NCBI GenBank assembly: GCA_947568835.1
Contig: OX387611.1
Location: forward strand, 1,244,001-1,308,000
Direction of reading: 5' to 3'
Source: Protonemura montana
Taxonomy: Eukaryota; Arthropoda; Insecta; Plecoptera; Nemouridae
DNA: 64,000 nucleotides
Shown: piece by piece, positions 33,901 through 44,399 of the stretch
Layout: every line of letters starts with the position of its first letter
Numbering within the stretch: the stretch's first letter is position 1
The notes under the pieces: model-generated
Told to the model about the DNA's origin: nothing
What the model saw: only the letters and a program-made list of their open reading frames with translations
Database searches by the model: none
Position numbers and translations under genes: made by a program

Positions 33901-34305
33901 AGCATAGGATCCAGCCAGCTGATCTCAAATAACCTGGATAAAGCATAAGTTCCAGCTGAATGATCAGGATTAAAATCATAAAATCTTTGGCAACAGGTAG
34001 GTGTCCCTAAATCAAACGTGTTCCTGTGAATTGCAACCAATTTTGTTCAAGAAAGTGATGAAAATTTGGCAAACTACTAGTGAGTACACTCGAATATGTA
34101 CCAGCTCTTTCAGAAAAAAAAATTAAGGACTCTCAAGATGTTGGCCTTGGCCTCAAAGTGTCTCCATGGCAACCGCTATTTACGTTACTTGCGATTAGTT
34201 TTCTCTAAAACAGTTGTTGGGAAGTTAACCTTTCAGGAGAGAGAGAGAGAGAGAGAGACTTACCTGCAATACAGCCAGACAGATGAAGAACAAGGACAGC
34301 ATCAT
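24913..34305 (-). CDS. Secreted S1A serine protease, copy 2, seven exons
   Basis: Exons on the minus strand, 5' to 3': 34,264-34,305; 32,870-32,978; 31,676-31,826; 30,524-30,732; 29,070-29,165; 28,358-28,509; 24,913-25,086. Total 933 nt, 310 aa; every exon has exactly the same length as in copy 1. Exon 1 is identical in sequence to copy 1. Mature start QAF|IVGG; His57 in LTAAHC; Asp102 in NDIGLVRL; SGWGFTSFG in exon 5; GDSGSPL and FTRVSNFLGWIQKH in exon 7; stop TAG at 24,913. The Cys191 position is Tyr and there is no Cys220; residue 189 is Ser and 215 Phe by position, which is closer to chymotrypsin/brachyurin than to trypsin. No disabling change seen, so I call it functional. It is the longest copy because intron 6 contains a LINE fragment and a 2.3-kb satellite. 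Confidence 0.9.
25345..25830 (+). pseudogene. LINE fragment: C-terminal part of a reverse transcriptase, in protease copy 2 intron 6
   Basis: Plus-strand frame from 25,356 reads a typical end of a jockey/RTE-like ORF2: FAIAQSRLLYGLIFLGGAQE, FRAQKRIIRSMLGISNRTFC and LQILPLPCLYIL, an in-frame TGA at 25,617-25,619, then RRLFNSLPTEIKAAETLK to a stop at 25,825-25,827. It is antisense to the protease, lacks the catalytic palm, and is broken by the stop. It is absent from copies 1 and 3. Confidence 0.8.
26030..28338 (-). repeat. 26-bp minisatellite in intron 6 of protease copy 2, about 89 copies
   Basis: Same unit as in copy 1. It carries a higher-order repeat: a block with variants gagaaag, ctaagtaag and ccactcccatag near 26,572 recurs near 26,832, 260 bases (10 units) later. 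Minus-strand ORFs up to 419 codons arise only from the stop-free repeat. Confidence 0.96.
28825..28905 (-). mobile_element. tRNA-like SINE head in intron 5 of protease copy 2
   Basis: On the minus strand gcccgtatagcacaattggt (A-box region) and aggttcgtatcctggttcag (B-box region) are properly spaced. The acceptor ends do not pair, so it is not a working tRNA gene. It interrupts intron sequence that is continuous in copies 1 and 3, so it inserted after the duplication. Confidence 0.6.
29222..29862. repeat. 125-bp tandem repeat in intron 4 of protease copy 2, 5 copies
   Basis: Same unit as 18,821-19,572 with gggtgggggagggtaacgct and gccgtgctaaagtatagcaa. The rest of the intron (29,863-30,523) is AT-rich and unassigned. 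Confidence 0.93.
30760..31560 (+). mobile_element. 5S-rRNA-derived SINE with amplified head, intron 3 of protease copy 2
   Basis: Best-preserved 5S-like head in the window at 30,843-30,905: gatcaccgaagttaagcaac, then gggtcaggtattggatgagg. It is followed by about four 91-bp head units, then the body (cagcaacttcactcgccttg, 31,226 onward) and tail ending ttaaacaccacaaatcaatc near 31,520. It shows head, amplified head and body in one piece. Confidence 0.75.
31872..32800 (+). repeat. 91-bp 5S-like tandem array (7 units) plus SINE body, intron 2 of protease copy 2
   Basis: Units carry ttaagcaacactgcgctggg and attggatgggtgaccatcat; body from 32,512 to about 32,800. Copy 1 has 4 units and copy 3 a single unit at the same intron position, so unit number changed after gene duplication. 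Confidence 0.85.
33150..33955. repeat. 41-bp minisatellite in intron 1 of protease copy 2, about 20 copies
   Basis: Same family and position as in copy 1, with fewer units. Confidence 0.95.
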
Positions 34306-34480
34306 CTTGATGGGCCGTGATTGGTATCGGTTATGCGCTGGTGATCCAACTTTTATAAGGCGATCTTGTTGGCCGGGAAAGTGCTTTTAGGCTCGGCCAG
34401 GTTTCATGTGTACGAAACAACTCGTGCCACTGTGTGCACCTTCAAGGTGGCCGGGGCCGTCACCGTGTTTTTTCTTATAT
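34306..34480 (-). promoter_or_regulatory. TATA promoter of protease copy 2
   Basis: CCTTATAAAA on the minus strand at 34,351-34,360; same spacing to the ATG as in copy 1. A second copy of the GC-rich upstream block (gatggccggggccgtcgctg) lies near 34,590-34,610. Confidence 0.8.
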
Positions 34481-34659
34481 TTTCAGTAACTGCCAACGAT
34501 GGCGTCGAATTCTTATTTCTTGTAAATAATTTGTCATCACTTAAACTTACAAAACACTGGCACGATTGTTCCAGTGTGTACATTTTCCAGATGGCCGGGG
34601 CCGTCGCTGTGCTTTTTTTTTAGTCACTGCTTTTGAAGGGTTTTTTCACGTAACAAAAT

Positions 34660-35120
34660 GAAAACCACAATTTTGGTAAAAATTAGCCTCTTTTTGTTCA
34701 GGGCAGGGCTTGAAAATAAGAGCATTACTTATCAAAAGCCCATCACTATTTCTATTATCTGGGAAATTTTTAAGGGGTACCCCTATTCATTTTTGCGACA
34801 ATAAATAAAAAACAAAATGTTGTGTTAGTTGGCCATTTTTTGTATAGGGCTGGCCAAAAATTAAGACCATTATGGTTCGAAAGTCGTCACGTCTTTCATC
34901 TGCAAAAGTTTCAAATGAGTTCGCCCCCCACCCCCCTTTATTTTTGCGCAAAGAAATGAAAACCATTTTTTTTTTAAGTTAGTTTTTTTTGTCCAGGGCT
35001 GGGCCAAAAATTAAGACAATTACAAATCGATACCTTGTCGTTTACTCTATCATCTGTGCAAATTTTAGGGGAGTAGCCCCTTTGTATTTGCGTAAATAAA
35101 TGAAAACCAAATTTTTTTTT
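34660..35120. repeat. About 147-bp diverged tandem repeat, 3 copies
   Basis: agggctggccaaaaattaag-type segments recur near 34,700, 34,845 and 34,993, each followed by an A/T-rich aaataaatgaaaacca block. No coding content. 35,121-35,800 is unassigned. Confidence 0.7.
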
Positions 35121-36054
35121 TATTTTGCCTTTTTCAGAGCAATTTCGTGTGTTTGAAAGCTAACGCTTATGATTTTTGTAAGCTTTTTTGTCGATGCGCT
35201 ATGTTGAGATGGTGCCGTTAGATTGCGTTTATAGATTTTAGGAGCTAACTATCAACTACTTCTTTGGCAGCCATTGCTAGAATCTGCAAGTGTACGATAG
35301 AATGGTTACCAGAAGTCACTGTTAGTTTTAGATTAAGTTCTTATTTTTCAATAGATTAGGTTTCAGGTAGATTAACTTATCAATTCACAAAGAGTTAAAA
35401 TGCAAGATGTAATGTTCCTCCATAATTGCCTGGTTATTTTTCAAACTTACCGATAAAGACTGGCTTTATTTTGCTTCCTAAAGATACCAACATGCAGTCA
35501 GTGACGACAGAGTCCACCAGACTGTGGTAAGGTAAGGCTAACATGACTCTCAAGGAGATGTTGTACACTGCAAGGGTTGCCACCTTAGTAATAGGAAGGA
35601 GGACTCGGCAACAACAGAAGAAGTGGTACGGACAGTCTAGCCCCAGCCATAGAAGTGGAAGCTTGCATGTTGATCGAAAAAAAACTGTCTGTCAATATAT
35701 CGGTGTCTGGGTCATTTTTAATTCCCTCAGCAAGTAACAAAAAACTAGTGGCAATTTGAACCCTGAGCTAAAACATTAAAAAATGGAGATTTGCATTCAT
35801 CTCCTTCTTATAGTAGATTGATGAACCGCATCCAAACTGGTAGTTGCAGGTTGGTAGTCGTCGGTGGGAGAGTGAGACCTGTGAAGTCAACCAATCATAT
35901 GATGACCTGGACAATCGAAATATCATGGATATCATGTTCCTGACAAAAGTTGAACACATTTTGAACACTTTCCAGAAACATGATTTCATCGAGTCGCTCT
36001 CTTTCCTGACATTCACTTCTACCATCGCCGTTTACCCCACGCATATACAATTCG

Positions 36055-36490
36055 ATAGAGCATAGGATCCAGCCAGCTGATCTCAAATAACCTGGATAGA
36101 GCAAAGGATCCAGCTGTCTGATCTCAAATAACCTGGTTAGAGCATAGGATCCAGCCAGCTGATCTCAAATAACCTGGATATAGCATAGGATCCAGCCAGC
36201 TGATCTCAAATAACCTGGATAGAGCATAGGATCCAGCCAGCTGATCTCAAATAACCTGGATAGCGCATAGGATCCAGCCAGCTGATCTCAAATAACCTGG
36301 ATAGACCATAGGATCCAGCCAGCTGATCTCAAATAACCTGGATAGAGCATAGGATCTAGCCAGCTGATCTCAAATAACCTGGATAGACCATAGGATCCAG
36401 CCAGCTGATCTCAAATAACCTGGATAGAGCATAGGATCCAGTCATCAGATCTCAAATAACCTGGACAGAGCAGAGGATTCTGCCAACTGA
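36055..36490. repeat. 41-bp minisatellite downstream of protease copy 3, about 11 copies
   Basis: Same family as elsewhere. The last units (from about 36,480) supply the C-terminal codons and stop of the read-through extension of copy 3. Confidence 0.95.
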
Positions 36491-39400
36491 TCTCACGATG
36501 GCGGCCTTGATGGTTGACTTTCAAAGGATTGCCTTGGCAACTGCTATGCAGATAATTGAGATGAAAACATATGTACCAAGGTACCAAGGGTTCGACGACG
36601 ACATCTGAGTGTTTTTGGATCCAGTCTAAAAAGTGCGACACTCGAGTGAATACGTTGGGAAATGTTCGCCAGTCGTCAGGCTCTTTATCGTCAAAGCCAA
36701 ACGAGACGATGCCGACAACGCGGGGAATGTCTTCAGCATCCCGCCAGACGAGTGGACTGCCAGAGTCACCCTGCGGACATCAATACAGAGACGAGATTTA
36801 ATGAAAGCAGGGAAACTGGTTTGCACCGGTCAAAATGTTGACCAGTTGTGAATGAACTTTCGAGGAAAATAACGCTAGAACTAATATCTATAGGAGTTGA
36901 GTGTGTGGGTTATGTTTAGAGATAAAATGCTTAAATTAAGCTTTCTGCTGAGCAAACGAGGCCGGCAACAAGTGATAACAGTAGGTGCCTTCCGTTGGCG
37001 CTTGTTGCAGTCCTTTTCAATATCAATCAAAAAATAAAAATGACAACAACCTGAGTAAGCTCCCACTCCAATAGACCTGAGTAAGCTCCCACTCCAATAG
37101 ACCTGAGTAAGCTCCCACTCCAATAGACATGAGTAAGCTCCCACTCCAATAGACCTGAGTAAGCTCCTACTCCAATAGACCTGAGTAAGCTCCCACTCCA
37201 ATAGACCTGAGTAAGCTCCCACTCCAATAGACCTGAGTAAGCTCCCACTCCAATAGACCTGAGTAAGCTTCCACTCCAATAGACCTGAGTAAGCTCCCAC
37301 TCCAATAGACCTGAGTAAGCTCCCACTCCAATAGACCTGAGTAAGCTTCCACTCCAATAGACCTGAGTAAGCTACCACTCCAATAGACCTGAGTAAGCTC
37401 CCACTCCAATAGACCTGAGTAAGCTCCCACTCCAATAGACCTGAGTAAGCTCCCACTCCAATAGACCTGAGTAAGCTTCCACTCCAATAGACCTGAGTAA
37501 GCTTCCACTCCAATAGACCTGAGTAAGCTCCCACTCCAATAGACCTGAGTAAGCTCCCACTCCAATAGACCTGAGTAAGCTGCCACTCCAATAGACCTGA
37601 GTAAGTTCCCACTCCAATAGACCTGAGTAAGCTCCCACTCCAATAGACCTGAGTAAGCTCCCACTCCAATAGACCTGAGTAAGCTCCCACTCCAATAGAC
37701 CTGAGTATGCTCCCACTCCAATAGACCTGAGTAAGCTCCCACTCCAATAGACCTGAGTAAGCTCCCACTCCAATAGACCTGAGTAAGCTCCCACTCCAAT
37801 ATACCTGAGTAAGCTCCCACTCCAATAGACCTGAGTAAGCTCCCACTCCAATAGATCTGAGTAAGCTCCCACTCCAATAGACCTGAGTAAGCTCCTACTC
37901 CAATAGACATGAGTTAGCTTCCACTCCAATAGACCTGAGTAAGCTCCTACTCCAATAGACATGAGTAAGCTTCCACTCCAATAGACCTGAGTAAGCTCCC
38001 ACTCCAATAGACCTGAGTAAGCTCCCACTTCAATAGACATGAGTAAGCTCCCACTCCAATAGACATGAGTAAGCTTCCACTCCAATAGACCTGAGTAAGC
38101 TCCCACTCCAATAGACCTGAGTAAGCTCCCACTCCAATAGACCTGAGTAAGCTCCCACTCCAATAGACCTGAGTAAGCTCCCACTCCAATAGACCTGAGT
38201 AAGCTCCCACTCCAATAGACCTGAGTGAGCTCCCACTCCAATAGACCTAAGTAAGCTCCCACTCCAATAGACCTGAGTAAGCTCCCACTTTAATAGACAT
38301 GAGTAAGCTCCCGCTCCAATAGCTTTTACTGGTCGTCATTTACCTTGTACGCAGAGTGACCTCCAGACGTGTTCGTACAGATGTGCTCCTCGGTCAAACC
38401 AGAGTTATTACTTTCTATAAACATCTCCGAGCAGGATGCGAGGGGCATCACCTTCATCCTGGTCCATTGAAGGTAATAATGCGCTGTGACGTGCTCTGCC
38501 AGGAGCAAAAGTATTTAAACATAAAACGAAATAATTTTGTTTCTTTTCGAATTTGCTTTTGCGCTTTAGCGGCTTTTTCTTTCTCCGATTTTAACCAAAT
38601 TTGCTGAGCACATAAGTTTTTTTTTTTTTTTAACATTTTTTTTGTCACAAGCTATTGAATTTTACAATCATTCACAAGAAGAAAAAAAAAGTGTGGGTGA
38701 AGTTTAAATTTTTTTTAACTGTTTTGTTGTTAATAGGGAAACTTTTTGTGTGATCTCCGGGCTCACTGATTCCAGCTTCGCAGGTTTGAAGAAAGGACTC
38801 TAACAGGAAGGATGAGGCTAAGGCGACTCGTATGGACGATTACTCTAAAAGGCTATAAATTTAAATATAGTCTAAAGCTGTAACTGCTGACCAAATGCTA
38901 CTACAATTTGAAATAATACCTATGTGACAAAAAAAAACTAGTACCATAAAAACTGACGTGCCAATATCATGTACTGTGATCAAGGCTGAATAAATATATT
39001 ATCATTATTATTACTTAACAACTGCTAAAGGCGGCCACATGGACAGAGTGGTCTGTCATTTTTTCTCGCAGTTTTTGGTTTTTTAACCCAAACCAGGAGC
39101 AGCAAAATGCCGGTCTAAGCACGGAGCGTGAAACATTGGGCTCTCGGCCGCCAATGAAGGGGGGACGTTAACCCACTCACCAAAGGAAATGGACCCCCAA
39201 CCCGACACATCGACCGTCTCGTCGTCAAGCTGTGATACGTGAGACAACCGCGGCAAGCTGATCGGCGCTAGCAACGCTGAAACATCACATGACAATTGAG
39301 TATCGAACCACGGACCTTTGAGTTTGTGCTTAACAGGACATGTATTTACGAACTGTAAATCGAAGTTCTTTCAACGAAAGTTGGAAGTAATCAAAGCTCA

Positions 39401-42400
39401 AGTCAAGATGTTTCCCGGCCTTCTTCCTTCTGTCAAATACAATAAAAACAATTTTTTTTTGCGGCATAGCACTAGAGATCGCAATGAGCACACAAAACAA
39501 ACAAGAGGTTGATAAGCAAGGCGAGTGAAGTTGCAGTTCTAACTTTCATCCCTCCAACCTCTCTCCCGAACAGAACTGGTTATGTGTATGATGGTCACCT
39601 ATCCAATACCTGACCCAGCGCAGTGTTGCTTTACTTGCATCCCTCCAACCTCTCTCCCGAACAGAACTTGTCATGTGTATGATGGTCACCCATCCAATAC
39701 CTGACTCAGCGCAGTGTTGCTTAACTTTCATCCCTCCAACCTCTCTCCAGAACAGAACTGGCCATGTGTATGATGGTCACCCATGCAATACCTGACCCAG
39801 CGCAGTGTTGCTTAACTTTCATCCCTCCAACCTCTCTCCCGAACAGAACTGGTCACGTGTATGATGGTCACCCATGCAATACCTGACCCAGCGCAGTGTT
39901 GCTTAACTTTCATCCCTCCAACCTCTCTCCCGAACAGAACTGGTCACGTGTATGATGGTCACCCATCCAATACCTGACCCAGCGCAGTGTTGCTTAACTT
40001 TCATCTCTCCAACCTCTCTCCTGAACAGAACTGGTCACGTGTATGATGGTCACCCATCCAATACCTGAATAAACGCATTCTTGCTTTACTTCGATGATCT
40101 TATAAGAACCTGTGTTTGCAACACTCTAATTCCTTCGGTACAGAAAATTTCCAACAGGACATTGATGGCAGATGTCGCTAGCGGCTGTCCTTTTCAACAA
40201 ACCTCTACAATTGAATAACTACGACTCCAAATATCGCGATAAATGGTTGTCAACCGTTGAGGTTAGAATTAATGAAGATAAATTGAAAGTAAACCAGTCT
40301 CAAATGCGAGTACAACGGTGGTTTTAACGATTACCATCATCAAGGACCCTCGTTTTTGTAACGGTAAAGTAGTAATTTGGCGGCCATCTTTAACGCTGCC
40401 ATGTGAGACCATAACCTACAAACTTAATGCTGTTATGTGCTCCATGGTTTGTAACCTTGACTCACCCGTCCACTCTTCGGGCAACTTCGAGTCGAGCCGA
40501 ATTAACGCGATGTCATTAATCATGATTGTCGAATTCATAAAGAAGTTCTCGTGGATTATTAGTTCAGCAGCTCGCCGCGACACTTTCATGTCCAAGTACA
40601 ACAAGGAGCCGAATGATATCACAAGATTCTTGATGCTGCAACAACGTGGCCGTGACAACAAAGTGTGGTTATGTCTGGCCATCAACAGATGAGTGCTACT
40701 CAGAAATTGTATCAATGATCTGTCAACTGTCAATTTGAGTTGCGATGTAGATGAGCGTAGGGGTTTTTGTTTTTAATTACTTTATTTTTATTTGGAAACT
40801 AGCGGTACCCGCTGCCTGACGGCCGCTTAAGATTTTGAGGGAGTGGGCATTTTGGTATAAATGTTTCTCGAGTTTTGTCAGATGCCATTTCCAAAGCCTC
40901 TTATGGGACCACAACCAAAAGTAGGTACCAAGAAATGGCTTCCGGTTTTTTTTTTATTAAATTTTTGTTCCTGTTGGTTCTGTAAAAATGTCGCCAGTTT
41001 ACAGAATGGATTATTGCCTCACCAGCATGTTTCTTTTGGAAATATCTGTTCATTGTATTTTTATAGAAAATTGTGAAAACCGCTGTCATGGAAATTGCTA
41101 TGTCAATTTTTCGTTGACATGAAAAAAAATTATTCGCGAATTGCAAAATAGTTGTCTGTGCATCATAAAAATCTCAACGAATCAACAATCTGAAAATTTT
41201 GCGTAAATTTACAATGGTTTAAAAACTATTAAACGTATTTTGCTGAAAAACAAATTTGGTCTGAGTTAAGAACACAAAAATATGACTTGCAAATTTGGTT
41301 CAACTCGGTGGCTGCGTTTGAACGCTAGGGCGCGCACAAACATGGAAGAGATTTGTTTCTGAGGTGAGTGAAATCAGAGAAATCACTGGCTACACTCATC
41401 AAAGTACCACAATAAAACCATAAAAACTGACATTGCATGCGCTCTGTGTCCCACAGAACTAGCCGCCACTGGCAAGAGGTTCACTAACCTGGCATCGTGC
41501 AGGCAGTGGGCAGCCGTGAGAACAAACGAATGGGACAGCACTGCACCGCCGCATGAGTACCAGGAGTCGGACAATGTGACCTGCCACGGGAACTGTCCCT
41601 CGACTGCCGGCTCGCCTCCTATGATGAACGGTTCACCTGGCGACAACCAAACAAACAATCAACTGTCCTTTGACTGTGCCAAAGTTAAGCAACACTGAGC
41701 TGGGTCAGGTATTGGATAGGTGACCATCATACACATGACCAGTTCTGTTCGGGAGAGAGGTTGGAGGGATGAAAGTTAGTACAGCAACTTCACTCGCCTT
41801 GCTTATCAACCTCTCGACAGCATGGATTTGTGGAGGAATCCTGTTGTTCGCGTTGTACCGTCCTTCGGAAGGGACGTTAAGCCGGTGGTCCCCTTGGTCT
41901 TACACAGCAGAAAGCTACGTGCCAGTATTTTTGTATGTCTTCTCTCTTCAACGCTTGATTCGGTTTATCATCAATAATACTCAATTAGCGGCGCCATAAG
42001 ATCAGAGCTACATAGCCCATAGTCAAAACATTGCGTCGTTAAACAACAAAATATCATATAGACATCAACTTTAGTTAATATTAACCTAGTTCACTGAACG
42101 CTGTAAAAAAACTCATTTTTATTGTTATTTAGCTTTCAAGAGCAAAGAACGCCAAGAAATACTACTTTACTTAACTGCTGTGTCGGAAATAATGTGGTAT
42201 TTTGGTATTCAAATCAATGATCCTATTTAGTTCACTATTAAACCGACTTACCTGAGCCGGTTGAGTGAGCCCAGGTGAGCTTCGGGTGGACCCTGATGGC
42301 GTTGTCTACCCGGACCACGGACACCTGCACACATTGCAAAGCTTGATAAACGCCCTCCCTCCTTAATCAAGACAGAGACATCACAGAAAACAGAAGAAGA

Positions 42401-44041
42401 CCGTTAAGAAGCTACTAAAATTTTCCGTGAGATCTTCGTTATCACACCACATTAAAGAATAAATCTCAAGCTCGTTCTTGTTTCGTTTCGTTGCATTTTG
42501 TTTGCCGACACATGGCAAATGGCAACATGGAAATTTTGAATAGATACTAACCTAAAATATCCTGAAAAGGGCATAGGATCCAGCCAGCTGATCTCAAATA
42601 ACCTGGATAGAGCATAGGATCCAGCCAGCTGATCTCAAATAACCTGGATTGAGCATAGGATCCAGCCAGCTGATCTCAAATAACCTGGATAGAGCATAGG
42701 ATCCAGCCTGCTGATCTCAAATAACCTGGATAGAGCATAGGATCCAGCCAGCTGATCTCAAATAACCTGGATTGAGCATAGGATCCAGCCAGCTGATCTC
42801 AAATAACCTGGATAGAGCATAGGATCCAGCCAGCTGATCTCAAATAACCTGGATAGAGCATAGGATCCAGCCAGTTGATCTCAAATAACCTGGATAGAGC
42901 ATTTGATCCAGCCAGCTGATCTCAAATAACCTGGATAGAGCATAGGATCCAGTCAGCTGGTCTCAAATAACCTGGATAGAGCATAGGATCCAGCCAACTG
43001 ATCTTAAATAACCTGGATTGAGCATAGGATCCAGCCAGCTGATCTCAAATAACCTGGATTGAGCATAGGATCCAGCCAGCTGATCTCAAATAACCTGGAT
43101 AGAGCATTGGATCCAGCCAGCTGATCTCAAATAACCTGGATAGAGCATAGGATCCAGCCAGCTGATCTCAAATAACCTGGATAGAGCATAGGATCCAGCC
43201 AGTTGATCTCAAATAACCTGGATAGAGCATTTGATCCAGCCAGCTGATCTCAAATAACCTGGATTGAGCATAGGATCCAGTCAGCTGGTCTCAAATAACC
43301 TGGATAGAGCATAGGATCCAGCCAACTGATCTTAAATATCCTAAAAAAGGCATACGATCCAGCCAGCTGATCTTAAATAACCTGAATAGAGCATAGGATC
43401 CAGCCAGCTGATCTTAAATAACCTGGATAGAGCATAGGATCCAGCCAGCTGATCTCAAATATCCTAAAAAAGGCATACGATCCAGCCAGCTGATCTCAAA
43501 TAACCTGGATAGAGCAAAGGATCCAGCCAGCTGATCTTAAATAACCTGGATAGAGCATAGGATCCAGCCAGCTGATCTCAAATAACCTGGATAGAGCATA
43601 GGATCCTGCCAGCTGATCTCAAATAACCTGGATAGAGCATAGGATCCAGCCAGCTGATCTCAAATAACCTGGATAGAGCATACGATCCAGCTGAATGATG
43701 AGAATTAAAATCAGACAATCTTTGGCAACAGGTAGGATATCCCTAAATCAAAGGTGTTCCTGTAACTTGCAACCAATTTAGTTCAAGAAAGTGATGAAAA
43801 TTTGGCAAACTACTGGTGAATACACTTGAAAAAGCAGAGGCTCTTTAAGAAAACCCAGATCCAGGGACTCTCAAGATGGTGGTCCTGGCTTCTAAGCGTC
43901 TCCATGCCAACCGCTATGCACGTTACTTGTGATCAGTTGTCTCTAAAACAGTTGTTGGGAAGTTGACCTTTCAGGAGAGAGAGAGAGAGAGAGACTTACC
44001 TGCAATACAGCCAGACAGATGAAGAACAAGGACAGCATCAT
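36411..44041 (-). CDS. S1A serine protease, copy 3: stop-loss extension and damaged exon 2 acceptor
   Basis: Exons on the minus strand, 5' to 3': 44,000-44,041; 42,252-42,354 (ancestral end 42,360); 41,489-41,636; 40,466-40,674; 39,181-39,276; 38,344-38,495; 36,411-36,770. Mature start EPF|IIGG; His57 in LTAAHC, Asp102 in NDIALIRL and Ser195 in GDSGSPL are kept. Exon 3 is one codon shorter than in copies 1-2. The acceptor that reads ctacag in copies 1-2 has become ttaagg; the nearest in-frame AG would delete two codons (model given, 369 aa), while the first AG would frameshift. The stop TAG is replaced by TTG (36,585-36,587), adding about 58 residues read from flank and 41-bp repeat until 36,411. 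Cys191 and Cys220 are again missing. It may be a divergent gene or a young pseudogene; the preserved frame elsewhere favours recent activity. Confidence 0.8.
37048..38325 (-). repeat. 26-bp minisatellite in intron 6 of protease copy 3, about 49 copies
   Basis: Same unit and position as in copies 1 and 2; fewer variant units than in copy 2, indicating independent homogenisation. Confidence 0.96.
39540..40075 (-). repeat. 91-bp 5S-like tandem array in reverse orientation, intron 4 of protease copy 3, about 6 copies
   Basis: Units read gttgcttaactttcatccct and gtgtatgatggtcacccatc, the reverse complement of the family in introns 2 and 3. A 36-bp-type piece (ggttgataagcaaggcgagt, 39,507) precedes it. 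It replaces the 125-bp repeats found in this intron in copies 1 and 2. Confidence 0.88.
40145..40330 (+). mobile_element. Fragment of the MITE-like element, intron 4 of protease copy 3
   Basis: Matches the reverse complement of about 2,760-2,960: tttcaacaaacctctacaat, aataactacgactccaaata and cagtctcaaatgcgag are recognisable. Confidence 0.55.
41680..42050 (+). mobile_element. 5S-derived SINE (single head unit) in intron 2 of protease copy 3
   Basis: One head unit (ttaagcaacactgagctggg, 41,684 onward), body with cagcaacttcactcgccttg and ttcggaagggacgttaagcc, tail ending cgtcgttaaacaacaaaat. Probably the unamplified ancestral state of the insertion in copies 1 and 2. Confidence 0.75.
42550..43695. 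repeat. 41-bp minisatellite in intron 1 of protease copy 3, about 28 copies
   Basis: Same family and intron position as copies 1 and 2. Contains an internal repeated block: units with attgagcatagg and gcatttgatcc recur at about 42,890-42,910 and 43,215-43,230. Confidence 0.95.
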
Positions 44042-44215
44042 CTTGATGGGCCGTGATTGGTATCGGTTATGCGCTGGTGATCCAACTTTTATAAGGCGAT
44101 CTCGTTGGCCGGGAAAGTGCTTTTAGGCTCGGCCAGGTTTCATGTTTACAAAACAACTCGTGCCAGTGAGTGCACCTTCAAGGTGGCCGGGGCCGTCGCC
44201 GTGTTTTTTTCTTAT
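44042..44215 (-). promoter_or_regulatory. TATA promoter of protease copy 3
   Basis: CCTTATAAAA on the minus strand at 44,087-44,096 with the same leader and the conserved GC-rich block (aaggtggccggggccgtc). A second partial copy of the block lies near 44,320. All three cluster members therefore share promoter sequence and probably expression. Confidence 0.8.
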
Positions 44216-44399
44216 TTCTTCAGTAACTGCTAGCGACGGCATCAATTTTATTTTTTCTTGGTAAAAATACGTCATGACTGAAATTTACAAAACAACTCGT
44301 GCCAGTTAGTGCATCTTCCAGGTGGCCGGGCCACCAGATGAAGAGATTTTTAGATAATTCGATTGATTTATGCTAAATAGGTGATTTAAGAGTTGAATA

